A DNA stretch of 64,000 bases from Krasilnikovia cinnamomea (GTDB lineage: Bacteria > Actinomycetota > Actinomycetes > Mycobacteriales > Micromonosporaceae). Every line of letters begins with the position of its first letter. Position 1 is the stretch's first letter. Position numbers and translations under genes: made by a program. The stretch covers positions 62,001-126,000 of the forward strand of contig NZ_SHKY01000001.1 of assembly GCF_004217545.1 (NCBI RefSeq). Reading direction: 5' to 3'. The notes beneath the pieces were generated by a model. It had not been told where the DNA came from. It was given only the letters and a program-made list of their open reading frames with translations, and did not search any database. Below are positions 41,351-51,040 of this stretch, one piece after another.

Positions 41351-41498
41351 GCGGCGGTCCACCAGGCGGGCAGACTCGAACTGTGGGCGCGGCTGACACG
41401 TAAGAATGAGCGTGTCCCGACGCACCGGCGTCGAGTGGCCTGCGAGCAGCCCGGAGTCAGTGTCGGTGTCCGGGCGCTCGCGCGGAGGAAGGACGTTC

Positions 41499-42929
41499 AT
41501 GACGGAGAAGGCTCAGATCGGCGTAACCGGCCTGGCGGTGATGGGGCGCAACCTGGCCCGCAACTTCGCCCGCCACGGCCACACGGTCGCCGTGCACAAC
41601 CGCAGCTATGGCCGGACGAAGGAACTCGTCGAGGAGTTCGGCCACGAGGGGACGTTTCTGCCCGCGGAGAGTGCCGAGGAGTTCGTGGCGAGCCTGGAGC
41701 GCCCCCGGCGCGTGGTGATCATGGTGAAGGCGGGCAAGCCGACCGATGCCGTGATCGACGAGTTCGCGCCGCTGCTGGAGCCCGGCGACATGATCATCGA
41801 CGCGGGCAACGCGCACTTCGCCGACACCCGCCGCCGGGAGGCCGCGCTGAAGGAGCGCGGGCTGCACTTCGTCGGCACCGGCGTCTCCGGCGGCGAGGAG
41901 GGCGCCCTGCACGGCCCGAGCATCATGCCCGGCGGCTCCCCGGAGTCGTACGCGGCGCTGGGCCCGCTGCTGGAGGACATCGCGGCCAAGGTCGACGGCG
42001 AGCCGTGCTGCGTGCACGTCGGCCCGGACGGCGCGGGGCATTTCGTCAAGATGGTGCACAACGGCATCGAGTACGCCGACATGCAGCTCATCGCCGAGGC
42101 GTACGACCTGCTCCGGCGGGCCGGCGGGCACTCGCCAGCCGAGATCGCGGAGGTCTTCCGGGGCTGGAACGCGGGAAGGCTCGGGTCGTACCTGATCGAG
42201 ATCACCGCCGAGGTACTCAGCCAGACCGACGCCGAGACCGGCAAGCCGTTCGTCGACGTGGTGGTCGACCAGGCCGAACAGAAGGGCACCGGCCGGTGGA
42301 CCGTCCAGGCCGCCCTGGATCTCGGGGTGCCGGTCAGCGGCATCGCCGAGGCGGTGTTCGCCCGCGCGCTCTCCGGTGACCCGGCGGTGCGCCAGGCGGC
42401 CGCCGGGCTGCCCGGCCCGTCCGCGACGGCCGGTGCGGGCGGCGCCGACCTGCAGGCCGACGTCGAGCAGGCGCTGTTCGCCTCCAAGATCGTCGCGTAC
42501 GCGCAGGGCTTCCAGCAGATCCAGGCCGCCAGCACCGAGTACGGCTGGGACATCGACCCCGGCGACATGGCGAAGATCTGGCGCGACGGCTGCATCATCC
42601 GCGCCAAGTTCCTCGACTACATCCGCAAGGCGTACGACAAGCAGCCCGGCCTGGCCAGCCTGCTGGTCGACGACTACTTCCTGGACGCCGTCGCGGGCGC
42701 CCAGGACGCCTGGCGGCGGGTGGTGGCCACGGCCGCGCAGCAGGGCATCCCGGCGCCCGGCTTCGCGTCGGCGCTGGCGTACTACGACGGCCTGCGTGCC
42801 GAACGGCTGCCCGCGGCGCTGATCCAGGGCCAGCGTGACTTCTTCGGCGCGCACACCTACCACCGCGTCGACAAGCCCGGCGCGTTCCACACGCTGTGGG
42901 CGGGCGACCGCAACGAGGTACCGGCCTGA
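41499..42929 (+). CDS. gndA: 6-phosphogluconate dehydrogenase, decarboxylating (NADP+)
   Basis: 476 residues from ATG 41499, preceded by GGAGGAAGG. N-terminal NADP-binding fold (IGVTGLAVMGRNLARNFARHGHTVAVHNRS), then FVGTGVSGGEEGALHGPSIMPGG, GAGHFVKMVHNGIEYADMQL with catalytic Lys and Asn, and the C-terminal helical domain with KGTGRWT and the YRVDKPGAFHTLW-like tail (HRVDKPGAFHTLW). It converts 6-phosphogluconate to ribulose-5-phosphate, CO2 and NADPH in the pentose phosphate pathway. The length is that of the dimeric long form. Confidence 0.96.
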   Translation: MTEKAQIGVTGLAVMGRNLARNFARHGHTVAVHNRSYGRTKELVEEFGHEGTFLPAESAEEFVASLERPRRVVIMVKAGKPTDAVIDEFAPLLEPGDMIIDAGNAHFADTRRREAALKERGLHFVGTGVSGGEEGALHGPSIMPGGSPESYAALGPLLEDIAAKVDGEPCCVHVGPDGAGHFVKMVHNGIEYADMQLIAEAYDLLRRAGGHSPAEIAEVFRGWNAGRLGSYLIEITAEVLSQTDAETGKPFVDVVVDQAEQKGTGRWTVQAALDLGVPVSGIAEAVFARALSGDPAVRQAAAGLPGPSATAGAGGADLQADVEQALFASKIVAYAQGFQQIQAASTEYGWDIDPGDMAKIWRDGCIIRAKFLDYIRKAYDKQPGLASLLVDDYFLDAVAGAQDAWRRVVATAAQQGIPAPGFASALAYYDGLRAERLPAALIQGQRDFFGAHTYHRVDKPGAFHTLWAGDRNEVPA

Positions 42930-42936
42930 GCCCGGA

Positions 42937-42969
42937 CGTCCGGCCCGCCCACGCCGGGCGGGCCGGACG
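42937..42969. terminator. Bidirectional terminator between gndA and the GGDEF-EAL gene
   Basis: Perfect 14-bp stem CGTCCGGCCCGCCC / GGGCGGGCCGGACG with a 5-nt loop (ACGCC), centred between two convergent genes. Confidence 0.85.
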
Positions 42970-42980
42970 GCCGGCGTTGC

Positions 42981-45377
42981 TCAGGCCACCCGCACGACCC
43001 CAGCGGTGCCGTCCAGCGTGCCGTCGGCGGGCACCGAACGCGCCATGATCGCGCCGACCTCGTCGGCGGGCAGCGGCCGGCCCAGGTGGAAGCCCTGCCC
43101 GAGCCGGTAGCCCATCTCCCGCAGCCGGTTCATCTGGTCGGCGCTCTCGATGCCCTCGGCGACCGCGGACAGCTGCAGGTACTCGGCGAGCTGCGCGACC
43201 GCCGCGGCGACCGCCAGCCGGCCCCGGTCCGCCCCCTCACAGATGCCGTCGACAAACGATTTGTCCAGCTTCAGCACGTCCACCGGCACGGCCCGCAGCA
43301 GGCTCAACGACGACTGCCCGGTGCCGAAGTCGTCCAGCGCGAGGCGGACCCCCAGCTCGTGCAGGGCCTCCAGGGTCTCCCGTACGTGCGGGCCGTCGAG
43401 CACCGACGACTCGGTGACCTCCAGCACCAGGTTGCCCGGCTGCAGTCCGGTGTCGCGCAGCACCGCGGTGACCTCGTCGACGAAGCTGGCCTCGCGCAGC
43501 TGGCGGGCGGCCACGTTGACGTTGATCCGCGCGATGGCGGCGCCGCCGTACTCGGCCTGCCAGCGCGACAGCTGGCGGCAGGCCGTACGCAGCACCCACG
43601 AGCCCATCGGCACGATCAGCCCGGACCGCTCGGCCACCCCGATGAAGTCGCCCGGCGGGACGTTGCCGCGCTGCGGGTGCTCCCAGCGCACCAGCGCCTC
43701 CACCCCGGCCAGTTGCCCGGTCACGATGTCGTACACGGGTTGGTACAGCAGGTACAGCTCGCGCCGGACGAGCGCGTTGTGCAGCTCGGAGCCGAGCCGG
43801 GCGTGGTTGACCACCTCGGCGCGCATCCGCGGCTCGAACCGGGCCCAGGACGCCTTGCCGGCGTCCTTCGCCGCGTACATGGCGATGTCGGCGTTGCGCA
43901 GCACCTCGTCGGCGCGCTCGCCCGGCTCGGCCGGGGCGACACCCACGCTGGCGTGGGCCAGCAGGTGATGCTCGCCGACCCGGAACGGCACCGCCAGCGC
44001 CGCGACGATCCGCGCGGCGGCCTGCTCGGCCGCGTCGGGGGTGTCGACGTCGAGCAGCAACGCGAACTCGTCGCCGCCCAGCCGGGCGGGCACGAAACCC
44101 GGGGCGCTGTCGCACAGCAGCCGCTGCGCCACCTCGTAGAGCAGCTGGTCGCCGACGGCGTGGCCCAGCGTCTCGTTGACCATCTTGAAGTCGTCCAGGT
44201 CGATCAGCAGCACGCTGGCGGGCAGGTGGGCGTCCAGCCGCTCGGCCAGCACCGCGCTGAACCGGGCCCGGTTCGCCAGCCCGGTCAGCGGGTCGTGCAT
44301 CGCCAGGTGCTCCAGCTCGGCCTGCTTCGCCCGGACCCCGGACAGCAACCGCGCCCGCTCCCGCAGGCCGAGCAGCTGCCGGGCGGCGACGCACGCGACG
44401 ATCAGCACCGCGCCGGTGACCAGCGCCCGCTGGTGCCAGTTCAGCTGCCGGGCCGAGACCGTGATGACCAGGATGGCGGTGCCCGCGACGGCCACCAGCG
44501 GCATCACCCGCAGGACCGAGCTGAGCACGCAGCGCGCGCGGCCCGGGGGCGGTGCGGGGCGGTCCAGCCCCCGCAACTGCAGGTACGCCGCGACGCTCAG
44601 CATGGTGCCGACGGTCGGCATCCCGAGCGCCAGGAGCATCAGGCGGCTCGCGTCGTCGCCCACGACCTGCACCGCGGCGGCGATGACCGCGATCAGCGGC
44701 GCGACCGCGATCGTACGCAGCGACGGGATCGGCACGAGGCTGTCGTGGCTCGACGCGGCCTTGCCGATGACCACGAGTGCCAGCAGGCCACCGACTCCGA
44801 CCAGCGCGGCCCCGACCTGGGTGCTGCGCGCGATGCCCGCGGGCGCGAGGTCCAGCACCCCGAACCAGAAGATCAGGGCCCCGGCCATGGCGACGGTGGC
44901 GCCGTCCAGCGCCAGCTGGGTCCGGCGCAGGGCGGAGGTGGCCACGCGCGGCAGCTGCAGGAAGCCCATCACCGCCAGCGCGACCGCCACCAGCAGCGGC
45001 GCGGCGACCAACGGCGGCATGCCCCGCTGGTGGGTGTCCGGCATCTCCCAGATCGCCGTCGCACTGGCCAGGAACAGCGCCATCGCGGTGTGCGACAGGC
45101 GTTTCCAGAAGGACCGCACGGGGCGGGGCAGGACGATCATCGAGCCGATGCGGTGGCAGGCGAACGCCGCCACGGCCGTCGCTGCCAGACCCGCGGCGTA
45201 GCCGGGCGGCACGGGACCGTGCGGGTCGCGCAGCGCCAGCCAGGCGAGGGCACCGGCGACCGTGGCGGCCGCGCCGGCCACCGGCGCCAGGCCGCGGCGG
45301 GCCGCGGGCGCGGCATGACCGCCCCTGACCCGCCGTCTCTGCGCAGCACTCATCTCGCCCCGGCCCCCTGTCGGCAT
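42981..45377 (-). CDS. Membrane GGDEF-EAL protein (c-di-GMP synthesis and breakdown)
   Basis: 798 residues. About nine membrane helices fill residues 30-345. A GGDEF domain follows (HDPLTGLANRARF, DLDDFKMVNETLGHAVGD, intact RLGGDEF near 430), then an EAL domain (YQPVYD, GVEALVRWEHP near 560, ITES-like EVTESSVL, DDFGTGQSSL, LKLDKSFV, AEGIES). Both active sites look complete, so it could make or degrade cyclic di-GMP, with the membrane part sensing an unknown cue. The start could be 45377 or ATG 45353. It lies 1.7 kb from a polysaccharide synthase of a type often controlled by c-di-GMP. Confidence 0.93.
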   Translation of the reverse strand: MPTGGRGEMSAAQRRRVRGGHAAPAARRGLAPVAGAAATVAGALAWLALRDPHGPVPPGYAAGLAATAVAAFACHRIGSMIVLPRPVRSFWKRLSHTAMALFLASATAIWEMPDTHQRGMPPLVAAPLLVAVALAVMGFLQLPRVATSALRRTQLALDGATVAMAGALIFWFGVLDLAPAGIARSTQVGAALVGVGGLLALVVIGKAASSHDSLVPIPSLRTIAVAPLIAVIAAAVQVVGDDASRLMLLALGMPTVGTMLSVAAYLQLRGLDRPAPPPGRARCVLSSVLRVMPLVAVAGTAILVITVSARQLNWHQRALVTGAVLIVACVAARQLLGLRERARLLSGVRAKQAELEHLAMHDPLTGLANRARFSAVLAERLDAHLPASVLLIDLDDFKMVNETLGHAVGDQLLYEVAQRLLCDSAPGFVPARLGGDEFALLLDVDTPDAAEQAAARIVAALAVPFRVGEHHLLAHASVGVAPAEPGERADEVLRNADIAMYAAKDAGKASWARFEPRMRAEVVNHARLGSELHNALVRRELYLLYQPVYDIVTGQLAGVEALVRWEHPQRGNVPPGDFIGVAERSGLIVPMGSWVLRTACRQLSRWQAEYGGAAIARINVNVAARQLREASFVDEVTAVLRDTGLQPGNLVLEVTESSVLDGPHVRETLEALHELGVRLALDDFGTGQSSLSLLRAVPVDVLKLDKSFVDGICEGADRGRLAVAAAVAQLAEYLQLSAVAEGIESADQMNRLREMGYRLGQGFHLGRPLPADEVGAIMARSVPADGTLDGTAGVVRVA

Positions 45378-45454
45378 CGTTAGATGACCTGTCGGCCCGG
45401 CTGGGACGAAGCTGAGAACCGGCCCGTGCAGTGGGAGACCGGCGCTGGGGCGGG

Positions 45455-47098
45455 TCAGCCCTGCAGGGCGGCGGCGACGACCGCGCGAGCCTCCTGCTGG
45501 ATCGTGGCCAGGTGGTCCGGGCCGCGGAACGACTCGGCGTAGATCTTGTACACGTCCTCGGTGCCGGACGGCCGGGCGGCGAACCAGCCCGACCCGGTGG
45601 CCACCTTGAGCCCGCCGATCGCCGCGCCGTTGCCCGGCGCGGTGGTCAGGACCGCGGTGATCGGCTCCCCGGCCAGCTCGGTCGCGGTGACCTGCTGGGG
45701 CGACAGCTTCGCCAGGACCGCCTTCTCCGCGCGGGTCGCGGGCGCGTCGATGCGGGCGTACGCGGGCTCACCGAAGCGGGCCGTCAGGTCCCGGTAGTGC
45801 TCGCTCGGGGTACGCCCGGTGGTCGCGACGATCTCGGCGGCCAGCAGGTCGAGCAGGATGCCGTCCTTGTCGGTGCTCCACGGGCTGCCGTCGCGGCGCA
45901 GGAACGACGCCCCGGCGCTCTCCTCGCCGCCGAAGCCGACCGAACCGTCGAGCAGACCCGGCACGAACCACTTGAAGCCCACCGGTACCTCGACGAGCGG
46001 GCGGCCGAGATCCGCGGCCACCCGGTCGATCATCGACGACGAGACCAGGGTCTTGCCCACGGCCGCGGCGGCGGGCCAGTCGGAGCGCGCCCGGAACAGG
46101 TACGAGATCGCCACCGCCAGGTAGTGGTTCGGGTTCATCAGGCCCCCGTCCGGGGTGACGATGCCGTGCCGGTCCGCGTCCGCGTCGTTGCCCGTGGCGA
46201 GCTGGAACCGGTCCTTCTGGGCGATCAGCGACGCCATCGCGTACGGCGACGAGCAGTCCATCCGGATCTTGCCGTCCCAGTCCAGGGTCATGAACTTGAA
46301 CGTCGGGTCCACCTGCGGGTTGACCACGGTCAGGTCCAGCCCGTACCGCTGGGCGATCTCGCCCCAGTAGGCGACGCTGGCGCCGCCCAGCGGGTCCGCG
46401 CCGATGCGCACCCCGGCCGTACGGATCGCATCCATGTCGATGACCGAGCGCAGGTCGTCGACGTAGGCCGACAGGAAGTCGTAGCCCGACACCGTGGGCG
46501 CGGTGCGGGCCCGCGCCGCCGGGATCCGGCGTACCTCCTTGAGCCCGTCCGCGATCAGCGCGTTCGCCCGGTCCTGGATCCAGGTGGTCGCGTCCGTGTC
46601 GGCGGGGCCGCCGTGCGGCGGGTTGTACTTGAAACCGCCGTCGTCCGGCGGGTTGTGCGACGGCGTGACCACCACCCCGTCGGCCAGTCCCGTGGTGCGG
46701 CCCCGGTTGTGGGTGAGGATGGCGTGCGACAGCGCCGGGGTGGGGGTGTAGCCGTCGCGGCTGTCCACCAGGACCGTCACGTCGTTGGCCGCGAACACCT
46801 CCAGGGCGCTGACCATGGCCGGCTCGCTGAGCGCGTGGGTGTCCCGGCCGAGGAACAGCGGGCCGTCGGTGCCCTGGGCCCGGCGGTACTCGACGATGGC
46901 CTGGCTGGTCGCCACGATGTGGTCGGAGTTGAAGGCCACCTTCAGGCTGGACCCCCGGTGCCCCGAGGTGCCGAACGCGACCCGCTGCTCCGCGACCGCC
47001 GGATCCGGGTGCTCGGTGTAGTAGTTGAGCACCACCCGGGGCACGTCGATGGCGTCGGGTGCCTCGGCGGGGCGGCCGGCGCGGGGGTGCACGGACAT
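45455..47098 (-). CDS. pgm: Phosphoglucomutase (alpha-D-glucose phosphate-specific)
   Basis: 547 residues from ATG 47098 with a perfect AGGAGG 7 nt upstream. [11 protein letters not shown] near the start, the phosphoserine loop [19 protein letters not shown], the metal loop [12 protein letters not shown], the sugar-specificity loop [12 protein letters not shown] and the C-terminal phosphate-binding [16 protein letters not shown] are all present. It interconverts glucose-6-phosphate and glucose-1-phosphate, the precursor of UDP-glucose. Placed beside gndA and a glucan synthase, it could supply glucose-1-phosphate for the polymer. Confidence 0.96.
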   Translation of the reverse strand: MSVHPRAGRPAEAPDAIDVPRVVLNYYTEHPDPAVAEQRVAFGTSGHRGSSLKVAFNSDHIVATSQAIVEYRRAQGTDGPLFLGRDTHALSEPAMVSALEVFAANDVTVLVDSRDGYTPTPALSHAILTHNRGRTTGLADGVVVTPSHNPPDDGGFKYNPPHGGPADTDATTWIQDRANALIADGLKEVRRIPAARARTAPTVSGYDFLSAYVDDLRSVIDMDAIRTAGVRIGADPLGGASVAYWGEIAQRYGLDLTVVNPQVDPTFKFMTLDWDGKIRMDCSSPYAMASLIAQKDRFQLATGNDADADRHGIVTPDGGLMNPNHYLAVAISYLFRARSDWPAAAAVGKTLVSSSMIDRVAADLGRPLVEVPVGFKWFVPGLLDGSVGFGGEESAGASFLRRDGSPWSTDKDGILLDLLAAEIVATTGRTPSEHYRDLTARFGEPAYARIDAPATRAEKAVLAKLSPQQVTATELAGEPITAVLTTAPGNGAAIGGLKVATGSGWFAARPSGTEDVYKIYAESFRGPDHLATIQQEARAVVAAALQG

Positions 47099-47207
47099 CG
47101 ATGACCTCCTGTGTCATGGACCTGCCCGGATCGTATCGTCGCCGATCAGGGCGCCGCGGCTTCGCCGCGCGTTGAACCTTTGCGCCCCGCGCTGCGAACT
47201 ACTGGTC

Positions 47208-48908
47208 GTGACTGGTGACGACGCGGCCGGGGGGCCGCCGACCACCCGAGCCTCGCGTGCCCGGGTGCTGCCCGCCTGGATCGTGGCGGTGCTGGCCGGC
47301 GCCGCCGTGCTGCTGCTGCCCACCGCCCCGGCGTACGCGCACGCCGCGATGGTCGCCGCGGCACCGGCGGCGGGCAGCGTCGTCGGTGCCTCGCCCACCG
47401 AGGTGACGGTCGTGTTCAGCGAACCGGTCACGCCCGTGACCGGGCGGGTGCAGGTGCTCGCGCCGGACGGCACCCGGATCAGTGGTGCCGCCCGCGCGGA
47501 GGGCACCGTGCTGCGCATCCCGGTGCGTCGCGCGGACCGCCCGCTCGGGACGTACCTGGTCAGCTACCGGGTGATCTCGGCGGACAGCCATCCGGTCGGC
47601 GGCGCGCTGACCTTCTCGGTGGGCGCGCCGTCGGCGCGCCCGGCCGAGCCGCCCGCCGCCGGGGTGCATCCGTCGGTCTCGGTCGCGGTCCCGGCCGCCC
47701 GGTTCCTCGGGTACGCGGGACTGACCCTGGCCGTCGGCCCCGCGCTGCTGCTGGCCCTGCTGTGGCCCCGCCGGTTGTCGCGGCGCGGCCCGATCCTGCT
47801 GGTCCGCACCGGCCTGGGCCTGCTGGTGGCGGGCACCCTGGCCGGGCTGTGGACGCAGGCCCCCAACTCCAGCGGCGACGCGCTGTGGCAGGTGTCGCCG
47901 GGCGAGCTCGGTCAGGTCCTGGCCAGCCCGTACGGGCTGGCGCTGGCCGCCCGGCTGGCGCTGCTGGCCGTGGTCGCGGCACTGCTGCCCCCGGTGCTGC
48001 GCGGCACCGCCGGCCGGGGCCGGGCGCTCACCGTGACCGGGCTCGCCCTGGCCGCGCTGGTCACCTGGCCGCTGACCGGGCACGCCATGGCGGCCCCCCT
48101 GGCCGGCGTGGTCGCCGCCGCCGGCGTGGTGCACCTGGCCGCTATGGCGGTGTGGCTGGGGGGCCTCGCGACCCTCGCCGTGTTCCTGCTGCGGCGCGCC
48201 CATCCCCGGGTGCTGGGGGTGCTCCTGCCGGTCTGGTCCCGGTGGGCCGCCCTCGCCGTGGTGTGGCTGGTCGGCGGCGGCGTGGTGCAGTCCGTCGTGC
48301 AGGTCGGCTCGCTGCCCGCGCTGTGGGGCACGGAGCACGGGCGGCTGCTGCTGGCCAAGGTCGCGGTGCTCGCGCTCACCCTCGGCGCCGCCGCGTACGC
48401 GCGGCGGCTGGTCCGCCGCGACCCCGCCGCCGGGCTGTCCCGGCTGCGCCGCACGGTGGCCGTGGAGGCCGCCGCCACCTGCGTGGTGCTCGGGCTCAGC
48501 GCGGTGCTGGTGCAGGTCACCCCGGGACGCAGCGTCGCGGCCGAACGGGCCGCCGCGTCGGACTCCGGAGTCTCCCAGACGCTGAGCAGCCCGCTGTTCA
48601 CCCTGCAGTTCAACGTGTATCCCGTCGAGGTCGGCGAGAACAACACGGTGCACGCGTTCGTGTACACCCCGGCGGGGGCGCCGCTGCCCGCCGAGGAGTG
48701 GACGATCACGACCCGGCTGAACGGGACGGACATCGAGCCGGTACGTACGCCGATGCTGCCGCTGCTGCCACGCCACCACGCGGTCGGCGCGCTCACCTTC
48801 CCGCTGGCCGGCACCTACGAGGTCCGGTTCACCGTGCGGGTGTCCGACATCGACCAGGCCACCGTCACCACCACGATCACCGTGCCGGGGGCGGGGCCGC
48901 CCGCCTGA
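47208..48908 (+). CDS. CopC-CopD fusion copper protein with C-terminal YtkA-like domain
   Basis: 566 residues from GTG 47208. A signal peptide ends in APAYAHA and a CopC domain follows. The mature N-terminal His and the later SADSHPVGG His are the Cu(II) ligands. Eight or so membrane helices form CopD (residues ~160-455). The C-terminal ~110 residues are an extracytoplasmic immunoglobulin-like YtkA domain (FTLQFNVYPVEVGENNTVHAFVY). This is the YcnJ-type layout, linked to copper uptake or tolerance. It is divergent from pgm. No ribosome site is evident, so the start is moderately certain. Confidence 0.9.
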   Translation: MTGDDAAGGPPTTRASRARVLPAWIVAVLAGAAVLLLPTAPAYAHAAMVAAAPAAGSVVGASPTEVTVVFSEPVTPVTGRVQVLAPDGTRISGAARAEGTVLRIPVRRADRPLGTYLVSYRVISADSHPVGGALTFSVGAPSARPAEPPAAGVHPSVSVAVPAARFLGYAGLTLAVGPALLLALLWPRRLSRRGPILLVRTGLGLLVAGTLAGLWTQAPNSSGDALWQVSPGELGQVLASPYGLALAARLALLAVVAALLPPVLRGTAGRGRALTVTGLALAALVTWPLTGHAMAAPLAGVVAAAGVVHLAAMAVWLGGLATLAVFLLRRAHPRVLGVLLPVWSRWAALAVVWLVGGGVVQSVVQVGSLPALWGTEHGRLLLAKVAVLALTLGAAAYARRLVRRDPAAGLSRLRRTVAVEAAATCVVLGLSAVLVQVTPGRSVAAERAAASDSGVSQTLSSPLFTLQFNVYPVEVGENNTVHAFVYTPAGAPLPAEEWTITTRLNGTDIEPVRTPMLPLLPRHHAVGALTFPLAGTYEVRFTVRVSDIDQATVTTTITVPGAGPPA

Positions 48909-48933
48909 CCGGCCCGGGATCTCCGCCCGACGG

Positions 48934-48939
48934 TAGCCT
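48934..48939 (+). promoter_or_regulatory. Candidate -10 element (TAGCCT), leaderless yaaA
   Basis: TAGCCT is 7 nt before GTG 48947. No ribosome site is present. Confidence 0.45.
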
Positions 48940-48946
48940 CTGCCGG

Positions 48947-49753
48947 GTGCTGATCCTGCTGCCGCCGTCGGAGGGCAAGACCGCCCCGGCCGCCGGCGAC
49001 CCGGTCAACCTGTCCACCCTGTGGCTGCCCGAGCTCGCCCCGGCCCGCCGGCGGGTGCTCAACCGGCTGGTCGCCCTGTGCCGGCGCCGCAGCGCGCGCG
49101 GCGTCGCCGACTCCCTGACCACGCTGGGGCTCAGCGCCGGACAGCGGGCCGAGGTGAGCCGCAACGCGGGCCTGGCGCAGGCGGCCGCCGCTCCCGCCGC
49201 CGAGGTCTACACCGGGGTGCTGTACGAGGCGCTGGACCTGACCGGGCTGGACCCGGCCGCGCGGGCGTGGGCGGACTCCCGGGCGGTGGTCTTCTCCGGG
49301 CTGTGGGGGGTGGTGCGGCCGGGCGACCGGATCCCCGCGTACCGGTGCTCGGTGGGGGTCAGCCTGCCGACGATCGGGGGCCTGGGTGCGTACTGGCGCA
49401 AGGCCCTGGGCCCGGCGCTGGACCGGGCGGCGGGCGAGGGCCCCGTGCTGGACCTGCGCTCCGGCGCGTACGGCGCCATGTGGGCACCCACCGGGCCGGT
49501 CGCCGGGCGGACCGCCACGGTGCGGGTGCTGCACGAACGTACGGTCGACGGCGTCACCCGGCGCAGCGTGGTGAGCCATTTCAACAAGGCCACCAAGGGC
49601 CGGCTGGTGCGCACCCTGGCCGCCGCCGGTGCGGCGCCACGCACCGTGGACAAGCTGGTCGCCGCGCTGCGCGACCTCGGGCACACCGTCGAGGAGGCAC
49701 CCGCGGCCACCGGCCGGCCCCGCCAGCTCGACCTGGTCGTCGCCGAGGTGTGA
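48947..49753 (+). CDS. yaaA: Peroxide stress protein YaaA (UPF0246)
   Basis: 268 residues from GTG 48947. Family signature at the start (LILLPPSEGKT), then YTGVLYEALD, FSGLWGVVRPGDRIPAYRCSVG, YWRKAL, DLRSGAYGAMW and HFNKATKGRLVRTL. YaaA lowers free iron and protects against hydrogen peroxide in E. coli. Its fold contains a helix-hairpin-helix and binds DNA. It starts 38 bp after the copper protein gene, but with its own TAnnnT element. Confidence 0.92.
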   Translation: MLILLPPSEGKTAPAAGDPVNLSTLWLPELAPARRRVLNRLVALCRRRSARGVADSLTTLGLSAGQRAEVSRNAGLAQAAAAPAAEVYTGVLYEALDLTGLDPAARAWADSRAVVFSGLWGVVRPGDRIPAYRCSVGVSLPTIGGLGAYWRKALGPALDRAAGEGPVLDLRSGAYGAMWAPTGPVAGRTATVRVLHERTVDGVTRRSVVSHFNKATKGRLVRTLAAAGAAPRTVDKLVAALRDLGHTVEEAPAATGRPRQLDLVVAEV

Positions 49754-50005
49754 CGCGGCTTTCCGGGCATCGGGCGGCAGCCGGGACAGGGCGGACACCG
49801 CCGGTCCACCGTACCCAAAGATCGACCGTTGGCTCGGTAACCGATTCCGCTCTGGTTCGTGACCCATCGAAATGAGATCGTGTAGCCCCCGGACCACGGG
49901 TGGCGGCGCACACACCGCCGACCAGCCAGCACAGCAGCACACGGGCTGCCCGCGCGGCCGCACGACGGCCACGACGGCCAGCCACGGACGACCGAGGAGG
50001 GTCGG

Positions 50006-50998
50006 TTGCCCGACGACGACCGCGGGCCGGTACGCCGGCCGCACCCAGAAGGGCGCGGGCAGGCAGGAGGGCAGCGGCCGTACGGTGCCGCGGGCACCGG
50101 CCGCCAGACAAGTTACGGCTACCGCAGCGCGGGACGCCGCGGCCCGGCCGTACCGTCGATCCTGCTCAGCGACGGCCGTTCGCAGCGCCGCCTCAGCGAA
50201 TTCCTGATGCCCGCCGCGGTGATCCTCGCGGGGGTGCTGCTGGTGGTGGCGTTTGCCTTCATCATCAGCGGGTCCCGGCGCGAGGACAAGGCCGCGATCA
50301 CCGGGCCGCAGCCGCCCGCGCTGGGCGGGGTGCAGCTCGAACCCACCCCGGAGCAGACCATCCCGCTGCCCAGCGGGTCGCCCAGCCCGTCGAGCTCGCC
50401 GACCCCGTCGCCGAGCAGGAGCCCGGCGCGTACGTCGCCGCCGCCCGACCGCGGCTCGGTGTCCATCAACCGCTCCGGGGTTCCGGACGAGGTCGACCTG
50501 TCCGACGAGGGATCGCGGGACTGGGTGCACTGGGGCGAGGCCGGCACGTTCTCCCTGGAGCGCGACCGCGACGGCGACTTCCAGATCCTGGAGGGCGCGC
50601 CGACCGCGCCCCGCTTCCGGCACGCGCTGAGCCCGCAGCGGTTCACCTGGACGGACGGCTCACCGGTCGACAATTCCGACGGTACGCCCACCGGCATCCG
50701 CACCTGTGACAAGGGCAACGGCTTCACCATCTCCGCTCCGGCCACCCGTACCAGCCGAACCTTGCGGTTGTACATTGGCGCGGTCGCCGCCCGCGGTCGC
50801 CTCACCGCGAAGCTGACCACGGGCGCGGCCAGTGGGACGGCCACGTTCGAGCAGCGCGACGGCGATCTCGCCACGGCGGTGTTCACGGTGACGTACCGGG
50901 CCCCGAAGGACGGCACACTGAAGCTGACCTGGATCACCGAGCAGTCGTTCAACGACGACTGCGGCGGGGTCGCCCTGGAGGCGGCCACGCTGCGCTGA
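50006..50998 (+). CDS. Single-pass membrane protein with an extracytoplasmic beta-sandwich domain
   Basis: 330 residues from TTG 50006, which has GAGGAGG 5 nt upstream. A basic Gly/Arg-rich cytosolic part (1-67), a membrane helix (about 68-91, FLMPAAVILAGVLLVVAFAFIISG) and a Pro/Ser linker (SPSPSSSPTPSPSRSP) lead to a ~190-residue C-terminal domain: DWVHWGEAGTF, GIRTCDKGNGFTISAPA, RTLRLYIGAVAARGRLTAKL, WITEQSFNDDCGGVALEAATL. Similar beta-sandwich units accompany carbohydrate-acting enzymes in actinobacteria, so carbohydrate binding is possible. I cannot name the family. Confidence 0.75.
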   Translation: MPDDDRGPVRRPHPEGRGQAGGQRPYGAAGTGRQTSYGYRSAGRRGPAVPSILLSDGRSQRRLSEFLMPAAVILAGVLLVVAFAFIISGSRREDKAAITGPQPPALGGVQLEPTPEQTIPLPSGSPSPSSSPTPSPSRSPARTSPPPDRGSVSINRSGVPDEVDLSDEGSRDWVHWGEAGTFSLERDRDGDFQILEGAPTAPRFRHALSPQRFTWTDGSPVDNSDGTPTGIRTCDKGNGFTISAPATRTSRTLRLYIGAVAARGRLTAKLTTGAASGTATFEQRDGDLATAVFTVTYRAPKDGTLKLTWITEQSFNDDCGGVALEAATLR

Positions 50999-51040
50999 GC
51001 CGGGTCGGCCCCGGCCCCGCGTGGCCACGGAGGGAAGCTG

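Noticed and set aside
36627-41500. Long antisense frames opposite the GT2, HlyD and GH81 genes
   Set aside because: No recognisable motif, and the plus-strand proteins are clearly real.
47025-47207. Longer N-terminus for the CopC-CopD gene
   Set aside because: It would overlap the pgm start region and place 60 non-hydrophobic residues before the signal peptide.
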